Assembly: GCA_934234215.1 (NCBI GenBank)
Contig: CAKQHB010000002.1
Coordinates: 124,001 to 188,000 of the forward strand
DNA from: an uncultured Cuneatibacter sp.
Lineage (GTDB): Bacteria; Bacillota; Clostridia; Lachnospirales; Lachnospiraceae
Direction of reading: 5' to 3'
DNA: 64,000 nt
Part shown: piece after piece, positions 40,357-48,554 of the stretch
How the letters are laid out: every line of letters begins with the position of its first letter
How positions within the stretch are numbered: the stretch's first letter is position 1
Made by a program: the position numbers and the translations under genes
The notes under the pieces: generated by a model
The model's input: the letters and a program-made list of their open reading frames with translations, nothing else
What the model was told of the DNA's origin: nothing
The model's database searches: none

Positions 40357-42201
40357 ATGAAAAAGAGAGGTCTGGAACAGCGGCTGAAAGAGCGGGAGGC
40401 AGAACTGTGGGGGCTGCACGAGCGACTATATCAGAGTCCGAAAGCGTGGGAAGCATTTGCGCAGATGCTGCGCAAAATGGGTGCTGCCCGGAGTGAGAAG
40501 CTGCAGCAGTTGGATGCAGAGAGACAGAAGACACCGGGTTGGTATTATGACCGAAAGCAGTTGGGGATGCAGTTGTATCCCCAGTGCTTTGGCGGAACGC
40601 TTTCCGGTGTGGAGGAGCATCTGGACTATCTGCAGGAGAGTCAGGTGACATGGCTGCATCTGATGCCGATTCTGAAGAGCCCGAAAGGGCGCAGCGATGG
40701 AGGCTATGCAGTGGCGGATTTCCGTCAGATACAGCCGGAGTTAGGGAGGATGGCGGATCTGGAACATCTGACGGAGGTGTGTCATGAAAAAGACATGGCG
40801 GTGTGCCTGGATTTTGTGATGAACCACACAAGCGAGGATCACGAGTGGGCGATTCGCGCAAGAAAGGGCGAGAAAGAATATCAGGATCGCTACTTCTTTT
40901 TTAAAGACTGGTCGCTGCCCCAGCGGTATGAGCAGACCGTTCCGCAAGTGTTTCCAACGACAGCCCCGGGAAATTTCACCTGGTGTGAGGAAGCGGGCAA
41001 GGTCGTGATGACGACATTTTATCCGTATCAGTGGGATTTGAATTATGGAAATCCCACAGTCTTTCAGGACATGACAGAGAATTTGCTGTATCTGTGCAAC
41101 CGCGGTGTGGATGTTATTCGTCTCGATGCGGTTCCGTATATTTGGAAGGAGCTTGGGACGACCTGCCGTAATCTGCCGCAGGTGCATGTGCTTGTGCGGA
41201 TGCTGCGTCTGGCTTGTGAGATTGTCTGCCCCGGCGTGGTTTTGCTGGGAGAGGTTGTCATGGAACCGGCGAAACTGGCACCGTATTTCGGCAGCGTGGA
41301 GCGTCCGGAATGCCAGATGCTGTACAATGCAAACACGATGGCAACGACATGGCATACGGCTGCGACAAAAGATGTGCGGCTGCTTCGACATCAGATGGAA
41401 TCCCTGTTGGCATTGCCGAAGCAGGACATTTTACTGAACTATCTCCGGTGTCACGATGACATTGGCTGGGGACTGGATTACGACTATCTGCAGCAGTTTG
41501 GGATGCAGGAGGTGCCGCACAAAAAGTTTTTGAACGACTATTTCCTCGGACTATTTGAGGAAGGAGATGCCAGAGGGGAACTGTACAATGCAGATCCTTT
41601 GTTGGGGGATGCAAGACTTTGCGGTACAACAGCATCTCTGTGCGGTCTGGAAGGGGCTTTGCAGTCCGGCAATGAAAAACGGATCGAGAAAGCACTGGCT
41701 CTGGATGTGCTGCTGCATGCATTTTTGATGACGCAGAGCGGGATTCCGGTGCTGTACAGCGGAGATGAGATCGGGCAGCTGAATGACTACCGATATAAGC
41801 AGAACCCGGACAAGGCTGCAGATAGCCGCTATGTACATCGTGGAGCTTTTGACTGGAAACAGGCGGAAAGGAGACAGGATGAAACAGAGGCTTCCGGCAG
41901 GCTGTATCAGTCGATCCATCGCCTTGTGGACATTCGCAGAACGTATTCGGTCTTTTCGGCAGATGCAGAGTGCTGGATGATCGAGACGGGATGCAATCAT
42001 ATTCTGGGCATCGGCCGTTACCGGAAGGGAAGAAAGCTGATTGCATTGTTTAACTTTTCCCCGGAACCGCAGACCGCGCACATTGCAGAGCATGAAGAAT
42101 ATGTGGAGCTTTGGAGCAGTCAGCCTGCGAGAGCAAAAGATGTGAGACTGGATGGATATGGGTTTGTCTGGCTGCATACGACATACAGCGAGGAGCCCTG
42201 A
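40357..42201 (+). CDS. GH13 alpha-glucosyl enzyme, amylosucrase/sucrose hydrolase-like
   Basis: A 614-residue (beta/alpha)8 enzyme with a helical N-terminal domain of about 70 residues before Tyr-Pro-Gln-Cys-Phe-Gly-Gly, as in amylosucrase (GH13_4), and a short C-terminal beta domain. Region I is Asp-Phe-Val-Met-Asn-His-Thr. The nucleophile Asp is in Val-Ile-Arg-Leu-Asp-Ala-Val-Pro-Tyr-Ile-Trp, the acid/base Glu in Leu-Gly-Glu-Val-Val-Met, and the third Asp in Arg-Cys-His-Asp-Asp-Ile-Gly-Trp. It probably cleaves sucrose, making glucan or glucose plus fructose; pairing with fructokinase supports this. No signal peptide, so cytoplasmic. GGAG at 40347 fits ATG 40357 rather than 40345. Confidence 0.85.
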   Translation: MKKRGLEQRLKEREAELWGLHERLYQSPKAWEAFAQMLRKMGAARSEKLQQLDAERQKTPGWYYDRKQLGMQLYPQCFGGTLSGVEEHLDYLQESQVTWLHLMPILKSPKGRSDGGYAVADFRQIQPELGRMADLEHLTEVCHEKDMAVCLDFVMNHTSEDHEWAIRARKGEKEYQDRYFFFKDWSLPQRYEQTVPQVFPTTAPGNFTWCEEAGKVVMTTFYPYQWDLNYGNPTVFQDMTENLLYLCNRGVDVIRLDAVPYIWKELGTTCRNLPQVHVLVRMLRLACEIVCPGVVLLGEVVMEPAKLAPYFGSVERPECQMLYNANTMATTWHTAATKDVRLLRHQMESLLALPKQDILLNYLRCHDDIGWGLDYDYLQQFGMQEVPHKKFLNDYFLGLFEEGDARGELYNADPLLGDARLCGTTASLCGLEGALQSGNEKRIEKALALDVLLHAFLMTQSGIPVLYSGDEIGQLNDYRYKQNPDKAADSRYVHRGAFDWKQAERRQDETEASGRLYQSIHRLVDIRRTYSVFSADAECWMIETGCNHILGIGRYRKGRKLIALFNFSPEPQTAHIAEHEEYVELWSSQPARAKDVRLDGYGFVWLHTTYSEEP

Positions 42202-42246
42202 GCAGGCAGGAGTTGTTTTTGTGTTTTGAAATGGAGTAAATAAAAT

Positions 42247-43872
42247 ATGAAAATCATGCATGGAAGAGGCGTATCCGACGGAATTGTACATGGAAAAGTG
42301 GTGTATTACAGACCGGACGGCGTCGGAATCACCCGTTACACAGCAGAAGAAGAGGCGGAAAAGAATCGCTTTCGAAAAGCACAGGAGGATTCCATCCGTC
42401 AGTTGAAAGAGCTGGCGGAGAAGGCAAGGGCAGAATCGGGAGAAGAGACCGCGATGCTGTTTGAGATACATGGGATGCTGGTGGAAGACCCGGAGTTTAC
42501 AGAGCGGGTGTGCATGATTTTGAAGCAGGAACATTGCAATGCCGAGTATGCGGTGCAGATGGCTGGCGAACAGAATGCGGCGCGTCTGGAACAGCTGGAG
42601 GATGCATATTTGCAGGAGCGGGCGTCAGATATCCGGGATGTGACGATGCGGATTCTGGAAAATCTCACCGGACAGCGCCAGAGAGGTGTGAGACTGTCCG
42701 AACCGGCGATCGTGGCGGCGGAGGATCTGACACCATCGGAGACGCTGCAGTTAGACCGGTCGAAAGTGCTGGCATTTGTGACGAGACAGGGATCGGAGAA
42801 CAGCCATGCGGCGATTCTGGCGCGAAGCATGGGCATTCCGGCAGTGTGCGGCATGCAGGAGTTGTCGGAGGAGATCGTCGGGCAGGAAGTATGGCTGGAC
42901 GGAACTGCCGGAATGCTGATCACGGATGCGGATGAGGAGATGGAAAGAACTTGTCTGAAAAAAGAGCAGGAGCAGCGGGAACATCGCAGATTGCTGCAGC
43001 AGATGAAAGGCAGGCGGGTACAGCTGGCGGATGGCACCTGGATGCGGCTGTATGCCAACATCAGTGCGCCGGAGGATGTGGAGGCTGTGCTGGAAAACGA
43101 CGGAGAGGGCATTGGATTGTTCCGGTCGGAGTTTTTGTATCTGGCATCGGAGCAGGAGCCGTCGGAGGAGACGCAGTTTGAAGCGTACCGCCGGGTGTTA
43201 GAGGGGATGGAAGGAAAAGAAGTGATCATCCGGACACTGGATCTGGGAGCAGACAAGCGGGTTCCGTACTTTGCGCTGGATGTGGAAGAGAATCCGGCGA
43301 TGGGCATGCGGGCGATTCGAATTTGTCTCGAACGACCGGAGTTGTTCCGAACTCAGCTGCGGGCATTGTACCGGGCATCGGCATACGGAAAGCTGTCGAT
43401 TCTGTTTCCCATGATCGCGTCGGTTTGGGAGCTGCAGGAGTGCCGCAGACTGTGTGAGTGCGTGAGACAGGAGCTGCGGGCGGAAGGGATTCCATTTGCG
43501 GAACAGGTGCCTCTTGGAGCGATGATCGAGACACCGGCAGCGGTGTGGTGTGCGGAAGAACTGGCAAAAGAAGCAGATTTCTTTTCAGTCGGGACAAATG
43601 ACCTGACACAGTATACGCTGGCATGTGACAGACAGTCTGGAAAGCTGGATCGGTTCTTTGATCCGCATCATCCGGCAGTGCTGCGGGAGCTGGAATGTGC
43701 AGCGGCAGCGGCAAAGAAGGCGAAAATCCCCATCGGGATCTGCGGAGAACTGGCGGGAGATGAGAGCCTGCTTCCGTTCTTTGTAAAAATCGGCATCAGC
43801 GAGCTGAGTGTGGCACCAAAGAAGATTTTGTCGCTGCGGGAGGTATTGACAAAACAGGTAGTCTGCCGCTAG
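42247..43872 (+). CDS. ptsI: PTS enzyme I (phosphoenolpyruvate-protein phosphotransferase)
   Basis: First protein of the sugar phosphotransferase chain: takes phosphate from phosphoenolpyruvate and passes it to HPr. At 541 residues it is somewhat shorter than the usual about 570. The active His187 is in Gly-Ser-Glu-Asn-Ser-His-Ala-Ala-Ile-Leu-Ala-Arg-Ser. The PEP-binding barrel has Gly-Leu-Phe-Arg-Ser-Glu-Phe-Leu-Tyr, Asp-Leu-Gly-Ala-Asp-Lys and Gly-Thr-Asn-Asp-Leu-Thr-Gln-Tyr, and Gly-Ile-Cys-Gly-Glu-Leu-Ala. HPr (ptsH) is not adjacent, which is unusual next to the common ptsHI order. It may be a second enzyme I in this genome. Confidence 0.92.
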   Translation: MKIMHGRGVSDGIVHGKVVYYRPDGVGITRYTAEEEAEKNRFRKAQEDSIRQLKELAEKARAESGEETAMLFEIHGMLVEDPEFTERVCMILKQEHCNAEYAVQMAGEQNAARLEQLEDAYLQERASDIRDVTMRILENLTGQRQRGVRLSEPAIVAAEDLTPSETLQLDRSKVLAFVTRQGSENSHAAILARSMGIPAVCGMQELSEEIVGQEVWLDGTAGMLITDADEEMERTCLKKEQEQREHRRLLQQMKGRRVQLADGTWMRLYANISAPEDVEAVLENDGEGIGLFRSEFLYLASEQEPSEETQFEAYRRVLEGMEGKEVIIRTLDLGADKRVPYFALDVEENPAMGMRAIRICLERPELFRTQLRALYRASAYGKLSILFPMIASVWELQECRRLCECVRQELRAEGIPFAEQVPLGAMIETPAAVWCAEELAKEADFFSVGTNDLTQYTLACDRQSGKLDRFFDPHHPAVLRELECAAAAAKKAKIPIGICGELAGDESLLPFFVKIGISELSVAPKKILSLREVLTKQVVCR

Positions 43873-43941
43873 AATAAACAAAAAACTTTTGTGCAGAGAA
43901 AGTCACAGTTACAGCGCAAGCAGCGCGGAAAAGAGGAGACG

Positions 43942-45426
43942 ATGAATTATACAAGCACACGGGGAGACAAAGGTGTTTATACTGCATCACAGGCGGTTCT
44001 GCAGGGACTGGCTCCGGACGGCGGATTATTTGTGCCGGACACATTTCCGGTTCTGCCCTGCAAAGCAGAGGAGCTAAAGGGAAAGTCCTATCAGGAGATT
44101 GCATATCTGGTCATGAAGCAGTTTTTGGACGATTATACCGAGGACGAACTGATGCACTGCATCAACAGCGCATACGATGCGAAGTTTGAGACAACGGACA
44201 TTGCACCGGTGGTGTCTGTGGGGGATACTTGGTATTTGGAGTTGTTCCACGGCGCAACGATCGCATTTAAGGATATGGCGCTCTCGATCCTGCCGCACCT
44301 GATGGTGACTGCTGCGAAGAAAAATCACTGTGAAAATGACATCGTTATTTTGACTGCTACTTCCGGTGACACTGGCAAGGCGGCGATGGCAGGCTTTGCA
44401 GATGTTCCCGGCACAAAGATTATTGTATTTTATCCGAAGGATGGCGTCAGCCCGTTTCAGGAGCGTCAGATGCGCACCCAGAAGGGGGATAATACATACG
44501 TTGTCGGCATCGAGGGTAATTTTGACGATGCGCAGACGCGGGTTAAGGAGATGTTTCAGGATGAAGAACTGAAGGCGGAGATTGGAAAGCTGGGGTATCA
44601 GTTCTCTTCTGCAAACTCCATTAACATCGGACGCCTTGTTCCTCAGATAGCATATTATGTGGCTGCTTATGTGCGTCTGTTGGAAAAAGGAGCACTGAAA
44701 GCGGGAGAGCTGATGAATGTGACAGTTCCCACCGGCAACTTTGGCAACATTCTGGCAGCGTACTACGCAAAGCAGATGGGACTGCCCATCGGCAAGCTTG
44801 TGTGCGCGTCCAATACAAACAAAGTGCTGTATGACTTCTTTGAGACAGGCTGCTATGACAAGAATCGCCCGTTCGTTGTGACCACATCTCCTTCGATGGA
44901 CATTCTTGTTTCCTCGAATCTGGAGCGTCTGCTGTATCAGGCAGCCGGCAGAAACAGTGAGACGGACGCAGACCTGATGAAACAGCTGCAGACGACCGGA
45001 AAGTATACGATCACCGAGCAGATGCGGGCGCAGATGGCAGACTTCACCGGATATTATTCCGATGAGGCGCAGACGGCAGCGCAGATCCGCAAAGTATACG
45101 ATGCCACCGGATATGTGTTAGATCCTCACACCGCAGTTGCATCAGCAGCAGCGGACCGCTATCGTGAAGATACGAAGGATAACGGTGTGATGCTGGTAGT
45201 TTCCACCGCCAGCCCGTATAAGTTTGGTGCCAGCGTGCTGCATGCACTGGATGTGCCCACGGAAGGTCTGGATGAGTTCGGCGTGATCGACGCACTGACA
45301 GCAAAGACCCATCTTCCGGTACCGGCAGCGGTAGTGGAAGTGCGCGGTGCAAGCATCCGTCATAATCGTGTCTGCAAGAAAGAGGATATGAAGCAGACAG
45401 TACAGGAAATTTTGGAAGGAAAATAA
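43942..45426 (+). CDS. thrC: Threonine synthase
   Basis: PLP enzyme converting O-phosphohomoserine to threonine. From ATG 43942 (GAGGAG site) the protein has 494 residues, the length of the long fungal/Clostridial-type subfamily. The N-terminal Tyr-Thr-Ser-Thr-Arg-Gly and Gly-Leu-Ala-Pro-Asp-Gly-Gly-Leu-Phe-Val-Pro are typical. The PLP Lys is in Thr-Ile-Ala-Phe-Lys-Asp-Met-Ala-Leu, and Thr-Ser-Gly-Asp-Thr-Gly-Lys binds phosphate. Earlier open frame lacks a start. Only 3 bases separate it from the response regulator gene. Confidence 0.95.
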   Translation: MNYTSTRGDKGVYTASQAVLQGLAPDGGLFVPDTFPVLPCKAEELKGKSYQEIAYLVMKQFLDDYTEDELMHCINSAYDAKFETTDIAPVVSVGDTWYLELFHGATIAFKDMALSILPHLMVTAAKKNHCENDIVILTATSGDTGKAAMAGFADVPGTKIIVFYPKDGVSPFQERQMRTQKGDNTYVVGIEGNFDDAQTRVKEMFQDEELKAEIGKLGYQFSSANSINIGRLVPQIAYYVAAYVRLLEKGALKAGELMNVTVPTGNFGNILAAYYAKQMGLPIGKLVCASNTNKVLYDFFETGCYDKNRPFVVTTSPSMDILVSSNLERLLYQAAGRNSETDADLMKQLQTTGKYTITEQMRAQMADFTGYYSDEAQTAAQIRKVYDATGYVLDPHTAVASAAADRYREDTKDNGVMLVVSTASPYKFGASVLHALDVPTEGLDEFGVIDALTAKTHLPVPAAVVEVRGASIRHNRVCKKEDMKQTVQEILEGK

Positions 45427-45429
45427 AGC

Positions 45430-46119
45430 ATGGGACGGATTCTGATCGTAGATGACGAAGAAAAGATCCGGTACATCATAAAAAAATATGCGGCGATGGA
45501 AGGTCATGAAACTGTGGAAGCAGCAAGTGGCGAGGAAGCCATCGCATTGTGCGAGCAGCAGGACTTTGATGTCGTGCTGCTCGATGTCATGATGCCGGGA
45601 TTAGACGGATTTTCAGCCTGCAGAATAATCCGGGAAAAGAAAGACATTCCGATCATCATGCTCTCAGCCCGCGGGGAGGAATATGACCGCATCCACGGAT
45701 TTGAGCTGGGGGTGGATGATTATGTGGTGAAGCCCTTTTCTCCGAAGGAACTGATGATGCGGATTCAGGTGGTGCTGAAACGGCAGAAAAAACAGCCGGA
45801 GTCAGAGCCGGATCGGGACATCTATCAGCGAGAAGGGCTGGTAGTGGATTTCACCGCGCGGATCGTGACGGTGGATGGCGTGGAAGCAGACATGACACCG
45901 AGAGAGTATGATCTGCTGTTTTATATGGTGCGCAACCGGGGCATCGCGCTGACGAGAGAGCGACTGCTGACAGCGGTGTGGGGCTATGATTACGATGGCG
46001 CAGACCGGACGTTAGACACGCACATCAAGCTGCTGCGGAGCAGTCTCGGACCATACCGCGACTGGCTTGTGACATTGAGAGGAGTGGGGTATCGCTTTGA
46101 AGAAAAGACCCGTTCATAA
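45430..46119 (+). CDS. OmpR/PhoB-family response regulator
   Basis: DNA-binding response regulator of 229 residues. The receiver domain has Asp8-Asp9-Glu10, phospho-acceptor Asp52 in Leu-Leu-Asp-Val-Met-Met-Pro-Gly-Leu-Asp-Gly, and Lys in Val-Lys-Pro-Phe-Ser-Pro-Lys. The C-terminal winged helix has Thr-Pro-Arg-Glu-Tyr-Asp-Leu-Leu and Val-Trp-Gly-Tyr-Asp-Tyr...Thr-Leu-Asp-Thr-His-Ile-Lys-Leu-Leu-Arg. It overlaps the histidine kinase gene by 23 bases and follows thrC by 3 bases. Target genes are unknown; the metal resistance cluster downstream has its own ArsR regulator. Confidence 0.95.
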   Translation: MGRILIVDDEEKIRYIIKKYAAMEGHETVEAASGEEAIALCEQQDFDVVLLDVMMPGLDGFSACRIIREKKDIPIIMLSARGEEYDRIHGFELGVDDYVVKPFSPKELMMRIQVVLKRQKKQPESEPDRDIYQREGLVVDFTARIVTVDGVEADMTPREYDLLFYMVRNRGIALTRERLLTAVWGYDYDGADRTLDTHIKLLRSSLGPYRDWLVTLRGVGYRFEEKTRS

Positions 46120-47644
46120 AAAAAGAAGCTACAAATGGTTTGTGTTCTCCTCGTTTCTCATATTTGCGGCTGTGCTGATGGCAGTGATCGCAATCTTTCA
46201 GATGGTGTATCTGGATTTCTTTTATCAGAATATCAAGAAAAAAGAGCTGCGCCAGGCGGCGGCTCAGACGAAGGAGCTGTTAGGAACAGAAGAGGAGGTC
46301 GGTCTGGCAGCAAAGACGATGGAACTGATGGAGTTGTATGATCTGTCCATCACGGTCATTGATGAAAATGGCTGCATCCGCAATGCACCTGCAGATCCGC
46401 CGTCCTTTCTCGGCACTGCGGAGGTGCAGTTCTATCTGACGGCACTGGAAAATGAGACACAGCGGGTGGAGATCGATGTGGTGGGAGATGCCAGAGACGA
46501 GGCAAATCCCTTCATGGCATATGAAAGCGATGGATTTCTGATGCCGTGGCAGACGCCTTCCGGGGAGACGTTTCGCCCGGACAGCAGCGAATACCGTCGC
46601 TTTTTTACAGAGCGCAGAGAGGCGATCCGGACATACGGACAGAGTGTGATCTCCGTGGAGCGGGTCAGCACGGAAGAGGGGAATCGGCTGATCGTTGTGA
46701 AGTCCCAGATTTCACCGACCCGGACAACAATTCGGACGCTGCGTACGCAGTTTGCGTGGATCTTTGGTCTGACGCTTTTGTTGTCCCTTGTGATGGCGGT
46801 GATTTTGTCTCGGCATGTGAGTGAGCCGATTACGCGGATGAATGCTTCGGCACAGAAGCTGGCAAAGAGACAGTATGATGTGCAATTCGGAGAGGCATCT
46901 TTCCGGGAATTGTCGGAACTGTCAGAGACGATGAACGAAGCAGCAAAGGAGCTGGGCAAGACCGAGAAATTACGTCAGGAACTGATCGCAAATGTGTCCC
47001 ACGATCTGCGGACACCGCTGACGATGATTGAGGCATATGGAGAGCTGATGCGGGACATTCCGGAGGAAAACACACCGGAAAATATGCAGGTTCTCCTAGA
47101 TGAGACGAAGCATCTGACAAGTCTGGTAAATGACCTGTTAGATGCCAGCCGTCTGCAGTCCGGCGTTGTGGAGCTGAAAAAGACGGTCTGGTGTCTGACG
47201 GAGGAAGTGCAGGAAGTGACAGAACGGTTTCGAAAGCTGTGGGAGAGTGAGCAGTTGGATATCTCCTTCACGGCAGAGCAGAGCGTGGATGTATGTGCAG
47301 ATCAGGCAAAGATCAGTCAGGTGATTTATAATTTCCTTGGAAATGCGGCGACCTATGTGGGAGAAGACCGCAAGATTTTGATCCGGCAGGAATTGCGGGG
47401 CGAATTCGTGCGGATCTCTGTGACGGATCACGGCTGCGGCATTCCGGAGGAGGAGCTGCCTTATGTGTGGGAGCGGTACTATCGTTCCGGCAGCGCTCAC
47501 AAGCGGGCGGCGCGAGGAAGCGGATTAGGGCTTTCTATCGTGCAGAAGATTCTGGAACTGCATGAAGCGTCCTACGGCGTGGACAGCATTGTGGGAAAGG
47601 GAAGCACATTCTGGTTCGAGCTGCCGGTGGAGAAAAAAGTATAA
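46097..47644 (+). CDS. Membrane sensor histidine kinase
   Basis: A 515-residue kinase pairing with the response regulator upstream. First span about residues 12-35, extracytoplasmic sensor region (about 36-212), second span (about 213-236), HAMP, then His-kinase core with Asn-Val-Ser-His-Asp-Leu-Arg-Thr-Pro-Leu, N box Asn-Phe-Leu-Gly-Asn-Ala-Ala and G box Asp-His-Gly-Cys-Gly-Ile-Pro. It starts at TTG 46097 inside the regulator gene, behind GGAGTGGGG. A later ATG would remove the first span, so TTG is preferred. Sensor domain unclassified. Confidence 0.92.
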   Translation: MKKRPVHKKRSYKWFVFSSFLIFAAVLMAVIAIFQMVYLDFFYQNIKKKELRQAAAQTKELLGTEEEVGLAAKTMELMELYDLSITVIDENGCIRNAPADPPSFLGTAEVQFYLTALENETQRVEIDVVGDARDEANPFMAYESDGFLMPWQTPSGETFRPDSSEYRRFFTERREAIRTYGQSVISVERVSTEEGNRLIVVKSQISPTRTTIRTLRTQFAWIFGLTLLLSLVMAVILSRHVSEPITRMNASAQKLAKRQYDVQFGEASFRELSELSETMNEAAKELGKTEKLRQELIANVSHDLRTPLTMIEAYGELMRDIPEENTPENMQVLLDETKHLTSLVNDLLDASRLQSGVVELKKTVWCLTEEVQEVTERFRKLWESEQLDISFTAEQSVDVCADQAKISQVIYNFLGNAATYVGEDRKILIRQELRGEFVRISVTDHGCGIPEEELPYVWERYYRSGSAHKRAARGSGLGLSIVQKILELHEASYGVDSIVGKGSTFWFELPVEKKV

Positions 47645-47662
47645 AAACTTTTCAAATACATA

Positions 47663-47710
47663 TTGACAAATAAGCGTGAAAGAACTAACATATGAATAGA
47701 TGTTCATATG
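47663..47710 (+). promoter_or_regulatory. Promoter with overlapping ArsR/SmtB-type operator
   Basis: TTGACA (47663-47668), 17 bp, TAACAT (47686-47691). A perfect 8-bp inverted repeat CATATGAA-6 nt-TTCATATG (47689-47710) overlaps the -10 box and the start region. This is the form of CadC/SmtB-type operators, so metal-free ArsR protein should block transcription and metal should release it. Confidence 0.85.
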
Positions 47711-47759
47711 AGCAAAACGAAAGCTGATAAGAACAAAAGGACAGACAGGAGGGAAATGC

Positions 47760-48122
47760 ATGATTGATAAAAATGGCATGGAATGCTGTGACTGCACGCA
47801 GGTGCATGATGATATTGTCAGCGAAGTGACGAGTCAGCTGCCGGAGGATGAGATCCTGTATGATCTGGCAGAGCTGTTTAAAGTGTTTGGAGACAGCACC
47901 CGGATCAAGATTTTATATGCATTGTCCGAGCGGGAGCTGTGTGTCTGTGATATTTCAGAGCTGATCGGTGTCAGTCAGACCGCGATTTCCCATCAGTTAC
48001 GAGTGCTGAAGGGTGCGAAGCTCGTCAAGTATCGCAGAGAGGGTAAGAATGTATTTTATTCCCTCGATGACGACCATGTACGGAGCATCATCAATCAGGG
48101 AATGGAGCATGTAGAAGAATAA
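47760..48122 (+). CDS. ArsR/SmtB-family metal-sensing repressor (CadC/CzrA-like)
   Basis: A 120-residue winged-helix repressor. The helix 3 metal-site motif Glu-Leu-Cys-Val-Cys-Asp (about residues 61-66) and the recognition helix Val-Ser-Gln-Thr-Ala-Ile-Ser-His-Gln-Leu are standard. An N-terminal Cys-Cys-Asp-Cys plus His segment (residues 8-16) adds ligands as in CadC, pointing to Cd/Pb/Zn sensing through the alpha-3N site. GGAGG precedes the ATG. The operator lies 50 bases upstream, so it probably represses its own operon, including the HMA protein and P-type ATPase. Confidence 0.92.
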   Translation: MIDKNGMECCDCTQVHDDIVSEVTSQLPEDEILYDLAELFKVFGDSTRIKILYALSERELCVCDISELIGVSQTAISHQLRVLKGAKLVKYRREGKNVFYSLDDDHVRSIINQGMEHVEE

Positions 48123-48142
48123 AAATTCAGGAGGAAATCAAG

Positions 48143-48361
48143 ATGAAAAAGGTATTCAAGATGGAAAACGTAGACTGTGCACATTGCGCTCAGAAGATGG
48201 AAGACGGAATCAAAAAGATCACAGGCGTTGAAGACGCAACCGTAAATTTCCTGATGCAGAAGCTGACAATCGTAGCAGACGAAGCTGCTATCCCCGGCAT
48301 CGTAGAGGAAGCTCGCAAGGTTTGCAAGAAGGTGGATAAGGATTGCGAGATCCTGGCATAA
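48143..48361 (+). CDS. Free-standing heavy-metal-associated (HMA) domain protein
   Basis: A 72-residue ferredoxin-like fold metal-binding protein. The motif is Asp-Cys-Ala-His-Cys-Ala, a variant of Met-x-Cys-x-x-Cys in which the residue between the Cys is Ala-His. Phe-Lys-Met-Glu-Asn-Val and Val-Asn-Phe are typical of the fold. It likely passes metal to the P1B ATPase encoded next, which has no N-terminal HMA domain of its own. AGGAGG site 8 bases before ATG; gene follows the repressor by 20 bases. A structured repeat with a plus-strand terminator-like end separates it from the ATPase gene, so this protein may be made in excess. Confidence 0.93.
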   Translation: MKKVFKMENVDCAHCAQKMEDGIKKITGVEDATVNFLMQKLTIVADEAAIPGIVEEARKVCKKVDKDCEILA

Positions 48362-48415
48362 GTCCAAAAGAAAAGATTGGGAGTCTGTGCGGGAAAGCCT
48401 GCAAAGCAGGCTCCC

Positions 48416-48526
48416 ATTTCCTATAAAGTAAAAAAGCGCTCCGCGTGGATCGCACTCGCGCGAAGAAGAAATATGTCGCAAGCGACCGTGCTCGGCGCGA
48501 GAATGTGCCAAGGCACATTCTTTTTT
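48416..48526. repeat. Structured intergenic repeat module, copy 2 (upstream of the P1B ATPase)
   Basis: Starts with ATTTCCTATAAAGTA, then AAAAAGCGCTCCGCGTGG. An outer stem CTCGCGC/GCGCGAG encloses GTCGC/GCGAC, and the end is a perfect hairpin AGAATGTGCC/GGCACATTCT (48500-48521) with T6. Same architecture as 10328-10462, with compensating base changes in the stems. Directly upstream a 7-bp hairpin (AGCCTGC/GCAGGCT) closes a GGGAG...CTCCC stem after the HMA gene. In the minus direction the left end reads GCGCTTTTTT, another terminator form. Confidence 0.75.
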
Positions 48527-48554
48527 AATAAATTTTTAGAGTATGGAGGCAGAT

